DNA of 64,000 nucleotides, from positions 163,450-227,449 of the forward strand of contig NZ_JASSOT010000062.1 of NCBI RefSeq assembly GCF_030238365.1. The letters are read 5' to 3'. A program made the position numbers and the translations under genes. Under the pieces are notes generated by a model that made no database searches, was not told the DNA's origin, and saw nothing but the letters and a program-made list of their open reading frames with translations. How positions within the stretch are numbered: position 1 is the stretch's first letter; each line of letters starts with the position of its first letter. This stretch comes from Lelliottia wanjuensis (lineage in GTDB: Bacteria > Pseudomonadota > Gammaproteobacteria > Enterobacterales > Enterobacteriaceae). Positions 9,584-20,062 of this stretch are shown here, piece after piece.

Positions 9584-12500
9584 TTACTTGTTAATTTGCG
9601 CGTGCATTTCCTGCACCGAAATCACCTTCTCGGTGGCATCCGCGTTCAACGCCATCGCTGTCGCGAAACCGCCGTTCAGGGTGGTGTCGTAATGCACTTT
9701 GTACTGCAGCGCGCTGCGGCGAATCAGCTTGGAGTCTTCAATCGCCTGACGACCTGCGGTGGTGTTGATGATGTAGGTGTACTCGCCATTCTTGATACGG
9801 TCCTGAATGTGCGGACGACCTTCATGCACCTTGTTGACCAGACGCGGGTTGATACCGGCTTCACCCAGCACGATAGCCGTGCCGTGGGTCGCATCCAGCT
9901 CAAAGCCCTGTTTCAGCAGTTTCGCCGCCAGGTCTACCACACGCTCTTTGTCGCCTTCGCGCACGGAGAGCAGCGCACGGCCCTGCTTTCTCATGGTCGA
10001 GCTGCTGCCGAGCTGTGCCTTGGCGAAAGCTTCCGCGAAGGTACGGCCCACGCCCATGACTTCACCGGTGGAGCGCATCTCTGGCCCTAACAGCGGGTCA
10101 ACGCCCGGGAATTTGTTGAATGGCAGGACCACCTCTTTCACCGAGTAGTACGGTGGGATGATCTCTTTGGTCACGCCCTGCTGAGTCAGCGTCTGGCCCG
10201 CCATCACGCGCGCCGCCACTTTCGCCAGCGGAATCCCGGTCGCTTTGGAGACGAACGGCACGGTACGCGCCGCACGCGGATTCACTTCAATCAGGTAGAC
10301 TTCGTTATCTTTCACCGCAAACTGGACGTTCATCAGGCCGCGAACCTGCAGCTCGAAGGCCAGTTTCTGCACCTGCTGGCGCATCACATCCTGAATTTCC
10401 TGGCTCAGGGTGTAGGCTGGCAGAGAACACGCGGAGTCACCGGAGTGCACGCCCGCCTGCTCGATGTGCTCCATGATGCCGCCAATCAGCACCATTTCGC
10501 CGTCGCAGATGGCATCCACGTCCACTTCTACCGCGTCGTCGAGGAAGCGGTCGAGCAGCACCGGCGCATCGTTAGAGACGCTCACCGCGGTCTGGAAGTA
10601 GCGGCGCAGGTCAGCTTCGTCGTAGACGATTTCCATCGCGCGGCCGCCCAGTACGTAGGACGGGCGCACCACCAGCGGGTAGCCAATCTCTTTCGCCTTC
10701 TCAACCGCCATTTCAATCGCGGTCACAGTGGCGTTCGCCGGTTGTTTCAGCTTCAGACGGTCAACCGCCTGCTGGAAACGCTCGCGGTCTTCCGCGCGGT
10801 CAATCGCATCCGGGCTGGTGCCGATAACCGGCACACCTGCTGCTTCCAGCGCGCGCGCCAGTTTCAGCGGGGTCTGGCCGCCGTACTGCACGATAACGCC
10901 TTTTGGCTTCTCGATGCGCACGATTTCCAGCACGTCTTCCAGGGTTACCGGCTCGAAGTAGAGGCGGTCAGAGGTGTCGTAGTCGGTCGATACGGTTTCC
11001 GGGTTACAGTTGACCATGATGGTCTCGTAACCGTCTTCGCGCAGCGCCAGAGAGGCGTGTACGCAGCAGTAGTCAAACTCGATGCCCTGGCCGATACGGT
11101 TTGGACCGCCGCCGAGAACCATAATTTTGTCGCGGTCGGTGGACGGGTTCGCTTCGCACTCGTCTTCGTACGTGGAGTACATGTAGGCGGTGTCGGTGGC
11201 GAACTCAGCCGCGCAGGTGTCCACGCGTTTGTAGACCGGGTGCAGATTGTACTGGTCGCGCAGCTTGCGGATTTCAGATTCACGTACACCCGCCAGTTTC
11301 GCCAGACGCGCATCGGCGAAGCCTTTGCGTTTCAGCATACGCAGGAAGTCAGCGTCGAGACCGGTGATGCCCATCTCTGCCACTTTCTCTTCGAGGCGCA
11401 CCAGCTCTTCGATTTGCACCAGGAACCAGCGGTCGATGTTGGTCAGGTTGAAGACGCCGTCGACAGACAGGCCCGCGCGGAAGGCATCGGCGATGTACCA
11501 GATACGCTCAGCGCCCGCGTCTTTCAGCTCGCGGCGGATTTTGGTCAGCGCTTCCGGGTCATCCAGGCTCACTTTCGGGTCGAAGCCCATCGCGCCCACT
11601 TCGAGGCCGCGCAGGGCTTTCTGCAGGGATTCCTGCTGAGTGCGGCCAATCGCCATCACTTCGCCGACGGATTTCATCTGGGTGGTCAGACGGTCGTTCG
11701 CGCCCGCGAATTTCTCGAAGTTGAAGCGAGGAATCTTAGTCACAACGTAGTCGATAGACGGTTCAAACGACGCCGGAGTACGACCGCCGGTGATGTCGTT
11801 CATCAGCTCGTCGAGGGTGTAACCCACCGCCAGTTTCGCCGCCACTTTCGCAATCGGGAAACCGGTCGCTTTGGAGGCCAGCGCCGAGGAGCGGGAGACG
11901 CGCGGGTTCATTTCGATAACAATCAGGCGACCGTTTTTCGGGTTCACGGAGAACTGCACGTTGGACCCGCCGGTTTCGACGCCGATTTCACGCAGTACCG
12001 CCATCGAGGCGTTACGCATGATTTGATACTCTTTGTCGGTCAGAGTCTGAGCCGGTGCCACGGTGATGGAGTCGCCAGTGTGGATACCCATCGCATCGAA
12101 GTTTTCGATAGAGCAGACGATGATGCAGTTGTCGTTTTTATCACGCACCACTTCCATCTCGTACTCTTTCCAGCCAATCAGCGACTCGTCAATCAGCAGC
12201 TCTTTGGTTGGGGAAAGATCCAGACCGCGTTCGCAAATCTCTTCGAACTCTTCGCGGTTGTAGGCGATACCGCCGCCGGTGCCGCCCATGGTGAAGGAAG
12301 GACGGATGATGCACGGATAGCCGACGTCAGCGGCAACCGCCAGCGCTTCTTCCATGGTGTGTGCGATGCCGGAGCGCGCGGTGTCGAGGCCGATTTTCTT
12401 CATCGCCACGTCGAAACGGCGGCGGTCTTCGGCTTTATCAATCGCGTCGGCGGTGGCACCAATCATGGTCACGCCGAACTCGGCCAGTACGCCCTGACGT

Positions 12501-12808
12501 TCCAGCTCCAGCGCACAGTTCAGCGCGGTCTGGCCGCCCATGGTTGGCAGCACGGCGTCCGGACGTTCTTTTTCGATAATTTTGCGTACCACTTCCCAGT
12601 GAATCGGCTCGATGTAGGTCGCATCGGCCATTTCCGGGTCGGTCATGATGGTGGCCGGGTTAGAGTTCACCAGAATAACGCGGTAACCCTCTTCGCGCAG
12701 GGCTTTACACGCCTGTGCGCCGGAGTAGTCGAATTCGCAGGCCTGGCCGATAACGATCGGACCAGCGCCAAGGATCAGGATGCTTTTTATATCTGTACGT
12801 TTTGGCAT
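9584..12808 (-). CDS. carB: Carbamoyl phosphate synthase large subunit
   Basis: CarB makes carbamoyl phosphate from ammonia (delivered by CarA), bicarbonate and two ATP, feeding both arginine and pyrimidine synthesis. At 1074 residues it has the full family length. Two homologous ATP-grasp halves are visible: [19 protein letters not shown] at the start, and [18 protein letters not shown] opening the second half near residue 560. A C-terminal MGS-like allosteric domain, which binds UMP, IMP and ornithine, follows. It lies 18 bases downstream of carA in a two-gene operon. Confidence 0.98.
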   Translation of the reverse strand: MPKRTDIKSILILGAGPIVIGQACEFDYSGAQACKALREEGYRVILVNSNPATIMTDPEMADATYIEPIHWEVVRKIIEKERPDAVLPTMGGQTALNCALELERQGVLAEFGVTMIGATADAIDKAEDRRRFDVAMKKIGLDTARSGIAHTMEEALAVAADVGYPCIIRPSFTMGGTGGGIAYNREEFEEICERGLDLSPTKELLIDESLIGWKEYEMEVVRDKNDNCIIVCSIENFDAMGIHTGDSITVAPAQTLTDKEYQIMRNASMAVLREIGVETGGSNVQFSVNPKNGRLIVIEMNPRVSRSSALASKATGFPIAKVAAKLAVGYTLDELMNDITGGRTPASFEPSIDYVVTKIPRFNFEKFAGANDRLTTQMKSVGEVMAIGRTQQESLQKALRGLEVGAMGFDPKVSLDDPEALTKIRRELKDAGAERIWYIADAFRAGLSVDGVFNLTNIDRWFLVQIEELVRLEEKVAEMGITGLDADFLRMLKRKGFADARLAKLAGVRESEIRKLRDQYNLHPVYKRVDTCAAEFATDTAYMYSTYEDECEANPSTDRDKIMVLGGGPNRIGQGIEFDYCCVHASLALREDGYETIMVNCNPETVSTDYDTSDRLYFEPVTLEDVLEIVRIEKPKGVIVQYGGQTPLKLARALEAAGVPVIGTSPDAIDRAEDRERFQQAVDRLKLKQPANATVTAIEMAVEKAKEIGYPLVVRPSYVLGGRAMEIVYDEADLRRYFQTAVSVSNDAPVLLDRFLDDAVEVDVDAICDGEMVLIGGIMEHIEQAGVHSGDSACSLPAYTLSQEIQDVMRQQVQKLAFELQVRGLMNVQFAVKDNEVYLIEVNPRAARTVPFVSKATGIPLAKVAARVMAGQTLTQQGVTKEIIPPYYSVKEVVLPFNKFPGVDPLLGPEMRSTGEVMGVGRTFAEAFAKAQLGSSSTMRKQGRALLSVREGDKERVVDLAAKLLKQGFELDATHGTAIVLGEAGINPRLVNKVHEGRPHIQDRIKNGEYTYIINTTAGRQAIEDSKLIRRSALQYKVHYDTTLNGGFATAMALNADATEKVISVQEMHAQINK

Positions 12809-12826
12809 GTTGTTCTCGGCTCCTGA

Positions 12827-13975
12827 TTATTTAGCGGTCTGACGGTATTGCTCGATAAGTTCGATGAAGTGATCGAACAGCGGCGCGGCATCGTGCGGGC
12901 CTGGGCTGGCTTCAGGGTGACCCTGGAAGCTGAACGCCGGTTTGTCGGTGCGATGGATACCCTGCAGGGTATGGTCGAACAGCGACTTGTGGGTAACGCG
13001 CAGGTTGGCAGGCATTGACGCCTCGTCCACCGCAAAACCGTGGTTCTGCGCGGTAATCATCACCGTGTTGTTGTCGATATCTTTCACCGGGTGGTTACCA
13101 CCGTGGTGGCCGAACTTCATCTTAACGGTCTTCGCACCGCTCGCCAGCGCCAGCAGCTGATGGCCGAGGCAGATGCCAAATACCGGAATATCGGTTTCGA
13201 GGAAGCTTTTAATCGCTTCAATCGCGTAATCGCACGGCGCCGGGTCACCAGGGCCGTTGGAGAGGAAGATCCCGTCCGGGTTCATCTTCAGTACTTCGTC
13301 CGCAGGCGTTTTCGCCGGAACCACCGTCAGGCGGCAGCCGCGGTCCACCAGCATGCGCAGGATATTGCGCTTCGCGCCGTAGTCGTAGGCGACCACGTGG
13401 AACGGCAGCTCTTCTTCTTTCTTCGCTTCTGGCAGTTCGCCCGCCAGCGTCCAGCTCCCCTGCGTCCAGCTATAAGCTTCCGCGGTGGTCACTTCTTTCG
13501 CCAGATCCATCCCGTTCAGGCCAGGGAAGGCTTTCGCTTTTTCCTGCGCCAGGGCCGCATCCAGGTTATCGCCCGCGATGATGCAGCCGTTCTGTGCGCC
13601 CTTCTCGCGCAGCAGACGGGTCAGCTTACGGGTATCGATATCGGCAATCGCCACGATGTTGTGACGCTTCAGGTAAGAAGAGAGGTCTTCGGTGTTGCGG
13701 TAGTTGCTGGCAATCAGCGGCAGGTCGCGAATAATCAGACCTTGTGCGTGGACCTGGGAAGATTCGGCATCGGCTTCGTTGGTGCCGACATTACCAATAT
13801 GAGGATAAGTAAGGGTGACGATTTGGCGGGAATAGGAAGGATCAGTGAGGATTTCTTGATAACCGGTCATTGAAGTATTGAAAACGACTTCCCCAACCGC
13901 CGAACCTGTTGCCCCTATGGCCCGACCGATAAACTGGGTTCCGTCTTCCAGAACCAATAGCGCTGACTTAATCAA
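12827..13975 (-). CDS. carA: Carbamoyl phosphate synthase small (glutaminase) subunit
   Basis: CarA hydrolyses glutamine and channels ammonia to CarB. The class I glutamine amidotransferase triad is visible: the nucleophile in FGICLGHQ and the His/Glu pair in GHPEASPG. I chose the TTG codon at 13975 as the start (product [12 protein letters not shown], 382 residues), because it lies seven bases after a strong GGAGGG ribosome site and the same TTG start is used in E. coli. An upstream in-frame ATG would extend into the ARG-box region. Expression should be repressed by arginine (ArgR) and pyrimidines through the upstream region. Confidence 0.95.
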   Translation of the reverse strand: MIKSALLVLEDGTQFIGRAIGATGSAVGEVVFNTSMTGYQEILTDPSYSRQIVTLTYPHIGNVGTNEADAESSQVHAQGLIIRDLPLIASNYRNTEDLSSYLKRHNIVAIADIDTRKLTRLLREKGAQNGCIIAGDNLDAALAQEKAKAFPGLNGMDLAKEVTTAEAYSWTQGSWTLAGELPEAKKEEELPFHVVAYDYGAKRNILRMLVDRGCRLTVVPAKTPADEVLKMNPDGIFLSNGPGDPAPCDYAIEAIKSFLETDIPVFGICLGHQLLALASGAKTVKMKFGHHGGNHPVKDIDNNTVMITAQNHGFAVDEASMPANLRVTHKSLFDHTLQGIHRTDKPAFSFQGHPEASPGPHDAAPLFDHFIELIEQYRQTAK

Positions 13976-13986
13976 AACACCCTCCA

Positions 13987-14024
13987 GAGAATATTCACTC
14001 ACTTTATCTGCATATTAATTCACA
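13987..14024 (-). promoter_or_regulatory. Tandem ARG boxes of carAB promoter P2
   Basis: On the coding strand two adjacent 18-bp-type ARG boxes occur: one around GTGAATTAATATGCAG (about 14008-14024) and one around GAGTGAATATTCTC (about 13987-14003). They sit immediately upstream of the carA ribosome site. Each is close to the ArgR consensus (TGAAT...ATTCA). Family knowledge: ArgR hexamers bind paired boxes overlapping P2 of carAB and repress with arginine. Confidence 0.85.
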
Positions 14025-14194
14025 ACGACGTCATGAATCAATGCAAATTTGCTGCCAGTGGATTTTCGGCAAACGGCGGCATTCTGGGGATTTGGAGGGG
14101 TAAAGTCAACTCAAAATGGCTTTTTTGTTTATTATTTTACGCACCTTTGACGATTAACGGAGTTTAAGCCATAAAAAGATCAACAAAATCACGT

Positions 14195-14210
14195 TAGAAA
14201 ACGTTTGTAC
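14195..14210 (-). promoter_or_regulatory. PurR-like box in the carAB upstream region
   Basis: The 8-bp palindromic core AAACGTTT of the PurR consensus (ACGCAAACGTTTGCGT) is present with poorer flanks. carAB P1 in E. coli is regulated by PurR together with PepA and IHF. The rest of the 454-bp carA-dapB gap (13976-14429) is AT-rich and holds the ARG boxes, this site and the dapB terminator; I see no gene in it. Confidence 0.45.
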
Positions 14211-14347
14211 GCTGAGTTTAGTGGGATCTGAGTGTGAGGGGCAATAAAAACCAGACCAGATGGTCAAAATTTACAGTACGATAACACAAAATTGAGAGAA
14301 GATGATATTTTTAACGCCTTTAGCTAAAGAAACTACGCCAAAATGGC

Positions 14348-14376
14348 AAAATAAAAGGGCAATAATATATTGCCCT
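14348..14376 (-). terminator. dapB Rho-independent terminator
   Basis: Coding strand after dapB: a 9-bp perfect stem AGGGCAATA / TATTGCCCT with a three-base loop, followed by TTTATTTT. It is a good intrinsic terminator lying about 50 bases beyond the dapB stop. Confidence 0.85.
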
Positions 14377-14429
14377 GTGCAATCAATCAATTAAGACTGC
14401 AATAACCACATCACGATGGGTAATAACAC

Positions 14430-15266
<837 letters not shown>

Positions 15267-15384
15267 TTAAAAGTATGTAAATCGTTTTCAGATTAACCAG
15301 CCTTCGGCAATGCTGCTATCTGAAAACGCCGATAATTAGAATTTTATGATAAACAGGGAGCAGTATCAGTAAAAGACATGAGGA

Positions 15385-16392
15385 TCAGCGAAAACCGCAT
15401 GATTCCCGCACCACCAGCGCCGGTGGCAGGATGATCCGTTTTGCCGGTTCGTCGTTGCCCTGAATCCGGCTGAACAGCAGCTCCCCGGCTTTACGCCCGA
15501 TCTCTTTCGCCGCGACCGATACCGTGGTCAGCGCGGGCTGAACCAGCGCCGCTTCGGTGATGTCATCGAAGCCGACCAGCGCAAAATCCCGCCCCGGTTC
15601 GCGGCCCAGTTTGCGTAAACTCTGCATAACGCCGAGCGCCACAATATCCTGATAGCAAATGGCCGCCGTGATCTGCGGATTGTCCCGCAGCAGGGTTTCC
15701 GCCACGCGTGCCCCGTCGCTCTGGCTGGCCTGCGAGGTGATGATCCAGTCGGGATTTGGCGCGACGCCATACTCCAGCAGCTGGCTGGTAAAGCCGCCGA
15801 TACGCTGCGCCCGCGAGCCGGAATTCTGGCTGCCACCGATAAACGCAATCTGGCGATGCCCCATCCGCAGCAGATGTTCGGTCGCCATTTGTGTGCCGAG
15901 GAAGTTATCCGTCCCGACAAAATCGAAATCAGGATCGTTGAGCGGGCGCACCACCATAATCGCCGGAATGTTGCGCCGCTTCAGGCCGTCGAAAAAGGCC
16001 TGCGGCGTTTCCCGGGCCGCGCACAGCACCATTCCACCGACGTTATTGCGCATCAGAGAATCGACAAATTTCTGCTGCCGCTGGGACGACTCTTCGCTGT
16101 TCGCCAGGAACAGCATCAGATCGTGACGCTCCATTTCGTGGCTTAATCCCGCCGTCATCTCCCCGTAAAAAGGGTTGGTGATATCGTGCAGCAGCAGTCC
16201 GACCTGATTGCTGCTGCGATTGCGCAGGTTGGCCGCCGTCTGGTTATAGACGTAGCCCGATTCATCCAGCGCTTTCAGCACCCGCTCGCGGGTCGCCTGT
16301 GAAATGCGCCCTTTGTTGCACAACACCATCGAGACCGTCGCCGTTGAGACTCCGGCCCGCTTCGCGACATCGGCCAGCGTGATTCCTGTCAT
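15385..16392 (-). CDS. LacI/GalR-family transcriptional regulator of the PTS locus
   Basis: The 335-residue protein has an N-terminal LacI helix-turn-helix (TLADVAKRAGVSTATVSMVL, residues 5-24), the hinge helix region near 50-60 (NQTAANLRNRSSNQVGLLL), and a periplasmic-binding-protein-like effector domain ending RESCGFR. It is transcribed divergently from the isomerase-PTS operon across a 189-bp gap that contains three copies of a GGTTAATCG...TAACC palindrome. A fourth copy lies before the cupin operon. I infer it represses both units and its own gene, released by a sugar or sugar phosphate. The effector is unknown. Confidence 0.9.
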   Translation of the reverse strand: MTGITLADVAKRAGVSTATVSMVLCNKGRISQATRERVLKALDESGYVYNQTAANLRNRSSNQVGLLLHDITNPFYGEMTAGLSHEMERHDLMLFLANSEESSQRQQKFVDSLMRNNVGGMVLCAARETPQAFFDGLKRRNIPAIMVVRPLNDPDFDFVGTDNFLGTQMATEHLLRMGHRQIAFIGGSQNSGSRAQRIGGFTSQLLEYGVAPNPDWIITSQASQSDGARVAETLLRDNPQITAAICYQDIVALGVMQSLRKLGREPGRDFALVGFDDITEAALVQPALTTVSVAAKEIGRKAGELLFSRIQGNDEPAKRIILPPALVVRESCGFR

Positions 16393-16418
16393 AGTGACTC
16401 CTTTAAGACTTCATTCCA

Positions 16419-16434
16419 GATTAATCGAATAACC
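16419..16434 (+). promoter_or_regulatory. Predicted LacI-type operator O1
   Basis: GATTAATCGAATAACC, one of four related 16-17-bp pseudo-palindromes in this locus (form GGTTA-n-TCGA-n-TAACC). It lies 26 bases upstream of the regulator gene, where it could mediate autoregulation and looping to O2 and O3. Assignment is by repetition and position only. Confidence 0.6.
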
Positions 16435-16453
16435 TATTTTTTGCACTTTTCCC

Positions 16454-16469
16454 TGTGAGCCTCTTCACA
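16454..16469 (+). promoter_or_regulatory. CRP-cAMP binding site
   Basis: TGTGA-GCCTCT-TCACA matches both half-sites of the CRP consensus with the correct six-base spacer. It lies between operators O1 and O2 in the divergent promoter region, about 120 bases before the isomerase-like gene. This suggests catabolite control, as expected for a PTS sugar operon. Confidence 0.75.
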
Positions 16470-16508
16470 TTCCGCCCGCTTTTTCCCCTTTCATTGCCTG
16501 GAATGGCG

Positions 16509-16525
16509 GGTTAATCGCGTTAACC
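16509..16525 (+). promoter_or_regulatory. Predicted LacI-type operator O2
   Basis: GGTTAATCGCGTTAACC has perfect GGTTAA/TTAACC arms, so it is the most symmetric of the four sites, though one base longer at the centre. It sits 40-56 bases downstream of the CRP site, where it would overlap the transcription start or the -10 region and block initiation. Confidence 0.65.
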
Positions 16526-16540
16526 ACCCTTCTCAAACGC

Positions 16541-16556
16541 GGTTAATCGAATAACC
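16541..16556 (+). promoter_or_regulatory. Predicted LacI-type operator O3
   Basis: GGTTAATCGAATAACC, with TCGA at its centre, lies 26 bases before the ATG of the isomerase-like gene and 16 bases beyond O2. It would act as a downstream repression site within the leader. Confidence 0.65.
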
Positions 16557-16581
16557 TTAAGCAACGATTACGGAGGATAAA

Positions 16582-18318
16582 ATGAGCTACTACGAAAAAT
16601 ATCCCACGCTCAAGATTGAAGGCTACGACGACAGCGCCTGGCAGGGCTGGGAAGCGATAACGGCCCGGCTTCGCGCCAGAACAGGCCAGCGAACCGTTCT
16701 GGTGATTGACTGCTATCCGGGCGTTCGCCTGGCCGAACTGGAAGAAAATCTGCTGTGCGCGCTGAACCCGGCCCTGGTGATTAACGCCGAACAGGCGCGG
16801 CTCGATGAGTCGGCCCTGCATCAGCTTCTGGCGCGCAACCTCACGGATGACCGCGTCTTTGGGGTGCTCTCCTGCCATCAGCTCAGCGAGTTTATCGATC
16901 CGCAAAAGCTGGCTGCGCTGAAAGAACAGGTCAGCAACGCCCCTGACGGGCTGATCGTGATTTACGGCCCCGGTGCGGCGCTGGTGCATCCGGGTGATGT
17001 GCTGGTGTATGCGGATCTGCCGCGCTGGGAGATCCAGCAGCGGATGCGCAGCGGCGAGCTGGATAACTGGGGCGCAGAGAATCAGAGCGAAGACATGCTC
17101 AGGCGCTACAAGCGGGCGTTCTTTGTCGAGTGGCGCGTGTTCGACCGCCATAAAACCCCGCTTCTCAAACGCGCCGATTTCCTGCTGGATACCACCCGTG
17201 CCGACAGCCCGGCGATGGTCACCGGCGACGCGCTGCGTGCCGGACTCAAGCAAACCACGCAGCAGCCGTTTCGCGTCGTCCCCTTCTTCGACCCCGGCGT
17301 ATGGGGCGGCCAGTGGATGAAGCAAAAATTCGATCTCGATCCCTCCGCGCCCAATTACGCATGGTGTTTTGACTGTGTGCCCGAGGAGAACAGCCTGTTA
17401 CTGCGTTTTGGCGCGGTGCGGATCGAGATCCCCTCTCAGGACCTGGTGTTGCTCGAGCCTCGCGCGCTGTTGGGTGAAAAAGTCCACGCGCGCTTTGGCG
17501 CCGAGTTCCCGATTCGCTTCGATTTTCTCGATACCATCGGCGGGCAGAACCTCAGTTTCCAGGTGCATCCGCTGACCGAGTACATCCAGCAGCAGTTTGG
17601 CATGCACTATACCCAGGATGAGAGCTACTACATTCTGGAAGCGGAGCCGGGCGCGATGGTCTATCTCGGGACCAAAACCGGCACTGAGCCGCAGGCGATG
17701 CTCGATAACCTCCGAAGCGCCGGTCGCGGTGAGCAGCCGTTTGATGATGCGCGCTTTGTGAATCAGATCCCGGCGAAGAAGCACGATCATTTCCTGATCC
17801 CCGCAGGAACCGTTCACTGTTCCGGTACCGGGACGATGGTGCTGGAGATCAGCGCCACGCCGTATATCTTCACCTTCAAGCTGTGGGACTGGGGCCGCCT
17901 GGGCATGGACGGTCTGCCGCGCCCGGTGCATCTCGATCACGGCGAGAAGGTCATCGACTGGCAGCGCGATACCCAGTGGGTGCATCAGCATCTGGTGAAT
18001 CAGGTGGAGCCGATTGCCGAGGGCGAAGGCTGGCGGGAGGAGCGCACCGGTCTGCACGAGCGCGAATTTATCGAAACGCGTCGCCACTGGTTTAGCGCCC
18101 CGGTCGTGCATCACACCCACGGCGGCGTCAACGTGCTCAATCTGGTGGAAGGCGATCGAGCCATCGTCGACAGCCCGAGCGGCGCCTTTGCTCCTTTCAC
18201 CGTGCGTTACGCCGAGACCTTTATCATCCCGGCAGATGTCGGCGAATACCGCATCTCACCGTCCGGTGAAACTTCCGGTAAACCGCTCGCCACCATCAAA
18301 GCCTGGGTAAGGGGGTAA
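16582..18318 (+). CDS. Two-domain type I mannose-6-phosphate isomerase-like protein
   Basis: A 578-residue protein in two parts. The C-terminal half (about 230-578) is a cupin of the type I phosphomannose isomerase family. Candidate zinc ligands are QVHP (SFQVHPLTEY), the Glu of DESYYILEAE and the His of IPAGTVHC; PFFDPGVWGGQWMK resembles the family's entry motif. The first ~220 residues have no counterpart in ManA. They look like a P-loop nucleoside-kinase fold with the nucleotide loop lost (VLVIDCYPGVRLAELEE in place of GxxGxGKS). It begins the PTS operon (next start two bases on, GGAGG ribosome site), so it probably isomerises the imported sugar 6-phosphate. Substrate unknown; the host's own manA lies elsewhere. 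Confidence 0.82.
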   Translation: MSYYEKYPTLKIEGYDDSAWQGWEAITARLRARTGQRTVLVIDCYPGVRLAELEENLLCALNPALVINAEQARLDESALHQLLARNLTDDRVFGVLSCHQLSEFIDPQKLAALKEQVSNAPDGLIVIYGPGAALVHPGDVLVYADLPRWEIQQRMRSGELDNWGAENQSEDMLRRYKRAFFVEWRVFDRHKTPLLKRADFLLDTTRADSPAMVTGDALRAGLKQTTQQPFRVVPFFDPGVWGGQWMKQKFDLDPSAPNYAWCFDCVPEENSLLLRFGAVRIEIPSQDLVLLEPRALLGEKVHARFGAEFPIRFDFLDTIGGQNLSFQVHPLTEYIQQQFGMHYTQDESYYILEAEPGAMVYLGTKTGTEPQAMLDNLRSAGRGEQPFDDARFVNQIPAKKHDHFLIPAGTVHCSGTGTMVLEISATPYIFTFKLWDWGRLGMDGLPRPVHLDHGEKVIDWQRDTQWVHQHLVNQVEPIAEGEGWREERTGLHEREFIETRRHWFSAPVVHHTHGGVNVLNLVEGDRAIVDSPSGAFAPFTVRYAETFIIPADVGEYRISPSGETSGKPLATIKAWVRG

Positions 18319-18320
18319 TC

Positions 18321-18749
18321 ATGATCCGGTTTATTGTCGCCACCCACGGGCCGCTGGCCAGCGCGCTGCTGCAAAGCGGGCAGATGGTATATGGCGAGCT
18401 TCCTCATGTTCAGGCAGTGTGCCTGACGGAACAGGCGGGCATCGAAGGGTTTCGCCGCGAGTTTACCGCGACGCTGGAAGCGGCCAGCGCACAGGCCGAC
18501 GGGGTGCTGGTACTGTGCGATATGCAGAGCGGCACGCCGTGGAACGTGGCCTGCGAGGCCGCCTTTAATCCCCACACCCAGCCGCCGGTCGCCGTGGTGG
18601 CCGGAGTGAATTTCCCGATGCTGCTGCAGACCGACGACGTGGCGCACCTGCCCGACGTGAATATCGCGGCGGCCCGACTGATTGAACTGACCCATCCTAC
18701 GTTGATTCAGGCAAAACCTGTCGTCTCAGCGCAGTCAGATGACTTTTAA
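18321..18749 (+). CDS. PTS mannose-family EIIA
   Basis: The 142-residue cytoplasmic phosphocarrier starts MIRFIVATHGPLASALLQS. His9 in VATHGPLA is the expected residue phosphorylated by HPr. The rest shows the EIIA-Man fold pattern, with VLVLCDMQSGTPWNVAC (the D-x-x-x-G-x-P signature) near residue 65. It starts two bases after the isomerase-like gene ends and stands as a separate protein rather than fused to IIB as in E. coli ManX. It passes phosphate to the IIB subunit encoded next. Confidence 0.93.
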   Translation: MIRFIVATHGPLASALLQSGQMVYGELPHVQAVCLTEQAGIEGFRREFTATLEAASAQADGVLVLCDMQSGTPWNVACEAAFNPHTQPPVAVVAGVNFPMLLQTDDVAHLPDVNIAAARLIELTHPTLIQAKPVVSAQSDDF

Positions 18750-18759
18750 GGAGCATGCT

Positions 18760-19254
18760 ATGAGTATTTCATTTGTACGCATTGATGACCGGGTGATCCA
18801 CGGGCAGCTCATCACGCGCTGGGCCAAAGAGCTGCCCTGTGACGGTATCGTCGCCATTGACGACGCCGTCGCGGCCGATCCGCTGCTCTCCTCAGTGATG
18901 AAAGGGGCGGTCTCCGACACCAAAGTGTGGCTGTTCGATACCGCCACCGCCATCGAAAAACTGCCGAAGGTGATTGCCAGCGAGAAACGCTATTTCGTGA
19001 TTGGCAAATCGCCCGTCACCCTGCAGCGTCTCGAGCAGGCGGGTATTAGCCTGAAAAACAGCAACGGCAAAATCAACGTCGGGCCCATGAGCGCCCGCGC
19101 CAATACCACCACCATCGGCCCGAATCAGTCGGTCACCACCGACGAAGCTGCCGCGTTTGAGTGGCTGACGGCGCAGGGGCATAACGTTGAGTTTCGCCTC
19201 GTGCCGGATGCCAGCTTTTACACCTGGCAGGACGCCCGCCAGAAGCTGAAATGA
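18760..19254 (+). CDS. PTS mannose/sorbose-family EIIB
   Basis: A 164-residue phosphocarrier with the family's active-site motif VRIDDRVIHGQ at its N-terminus; His14 should be phosphorylated by IIA and hand phosphate to the sugar during transport. I chose the ATG at 18760, which follows a good AAGGAG ribosome site, over an in-frame codon seven residues upstream that would overlap the IIA end. The protein is typical of the PTSIIB_sorb family. The subtype does not reveal the sugar. Confidence 0.93.
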   Translation: MSISFVRIDDRVIHGQLITRWAKELPCDGIVAIDDAVAADPLLSSVMKGAVSDTKVWLFDTATAIEKLPKVIASEKRYFVIGKSPVTLQRLEQAGISLKNSNGKINVGPMSARANTTTIGPNQSVTTDEAAAFEWLTAQGHNVEFRLVPDASFYTWQDARQKLK

Positions 19255-19264
19255 GGAGCGCAGA

Positions 19265-20062
19265 ATGATTATCGAAGCGTCATTAATAGGGCTGCTGTGC
19301 TATCTCGGCGCACTCAGCAGCCCGTGGCTGCTGGGCCTGACCGGCGGCTGGTATTTGATTTCCCGTCCGCTGGTTTCCGGCATGCTGGTCGGTCTGATTC
19401 TGGGGGATGTGAAAACCGGGATCATGATCGGCGTGGCGGTGCAGGCGGTTTATATTGCGATGGTCACGCCGGGCGGCTCGATGCCTGCGGATCTGAACTT
19501 CGTCGCCTACCCTGCCATTGCGCTGGGCATTCTCTCCGGAAAAGGGCCGGAGGTGGCCGTCGCGCTGGCGGCGACCATCGGCATCGCCGGAACCATTCTG
19601 TTCAACGCGATGATGGTGCTGAACTCGTACTGGAACCACCGCGCCGATGTGGCGCTGGAGAAAGGCGATGAGCGCGGGATCTACTTCAACAGCGCCATCG
19701 GGCCACAGGCGATGAACTTTGTCCTGCGCTTTGTGCCGACCTTTATCGCGGTCTATTTCGGCGCGCAGTACATCAGCGGGTTTATGGACAGCCTGCCGAA
19801 AATCGTGCTCTCCACCATGAACGTGCTGGGCGGGATTTTGCCTGCGGTGGGGATCGCCATTCTGCTGAAACAGATCATTAAAAATTACACCATGTTGATC
19901 TACTTCCTCGTCGGCTTTATCTGCATCGTTTTCCTGAAGCTGAACATGGTGGCGCTGGTGATCGTCGGCAGCCTACTGGCGCTGATCCACTACAACTACA
20001 AACCGGAAGCCCCGCAGGCGGTGGCTGCACGCCGGGTTGACGACGATGAGGATGAATTCTGA
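19265..20062 (+). CDS. PTS mannose-family EIIC permease
   Basis: The 265-residue integral membrane subunit has about seven to eight hydrophobic segments and the family pattern GWYLISRPLVSGMLVGLILGD followed by VQAVYIAMVTPGGSMPADLNFVAYP. With IID it forms the sugar translocation channel. It starts 10 bases after IIB and its TGA overlaps the ATG of IID by one base. The tail is strongly acidic (DDDEDEF). Confidence 0.92.
   Translation: MIIEASLIGLLCYLGALSSPWLLGLTGGWYLISRPLVSGMLVGLILGDVKTGIMIGVAVQAVYIAMVTPGGSMPADLNFVAYPAIALGILSGKGPEVAVALAATIGIAGTILFNAMMVLNSYWNHRADVALEKGDERGIYFNSAIGPQAMNFVLRFVPTFIAVYFGAQYISGFMDSLPKIVLSTMNVLGGILPAVGIAILLKQIIKNYTMLIYFLVGFICIVFLKLNMVALVIVGSLLALIHYNYKPEAPQAVAARRVDDDEDEF

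Noticed and set aside
10445..12826. A 793-codon open frame antisense to carB
   Set aside because: Low-complexity, Arg/His/Val-rich product typical of the complement of a GC-rich gene; no recognisable domain.
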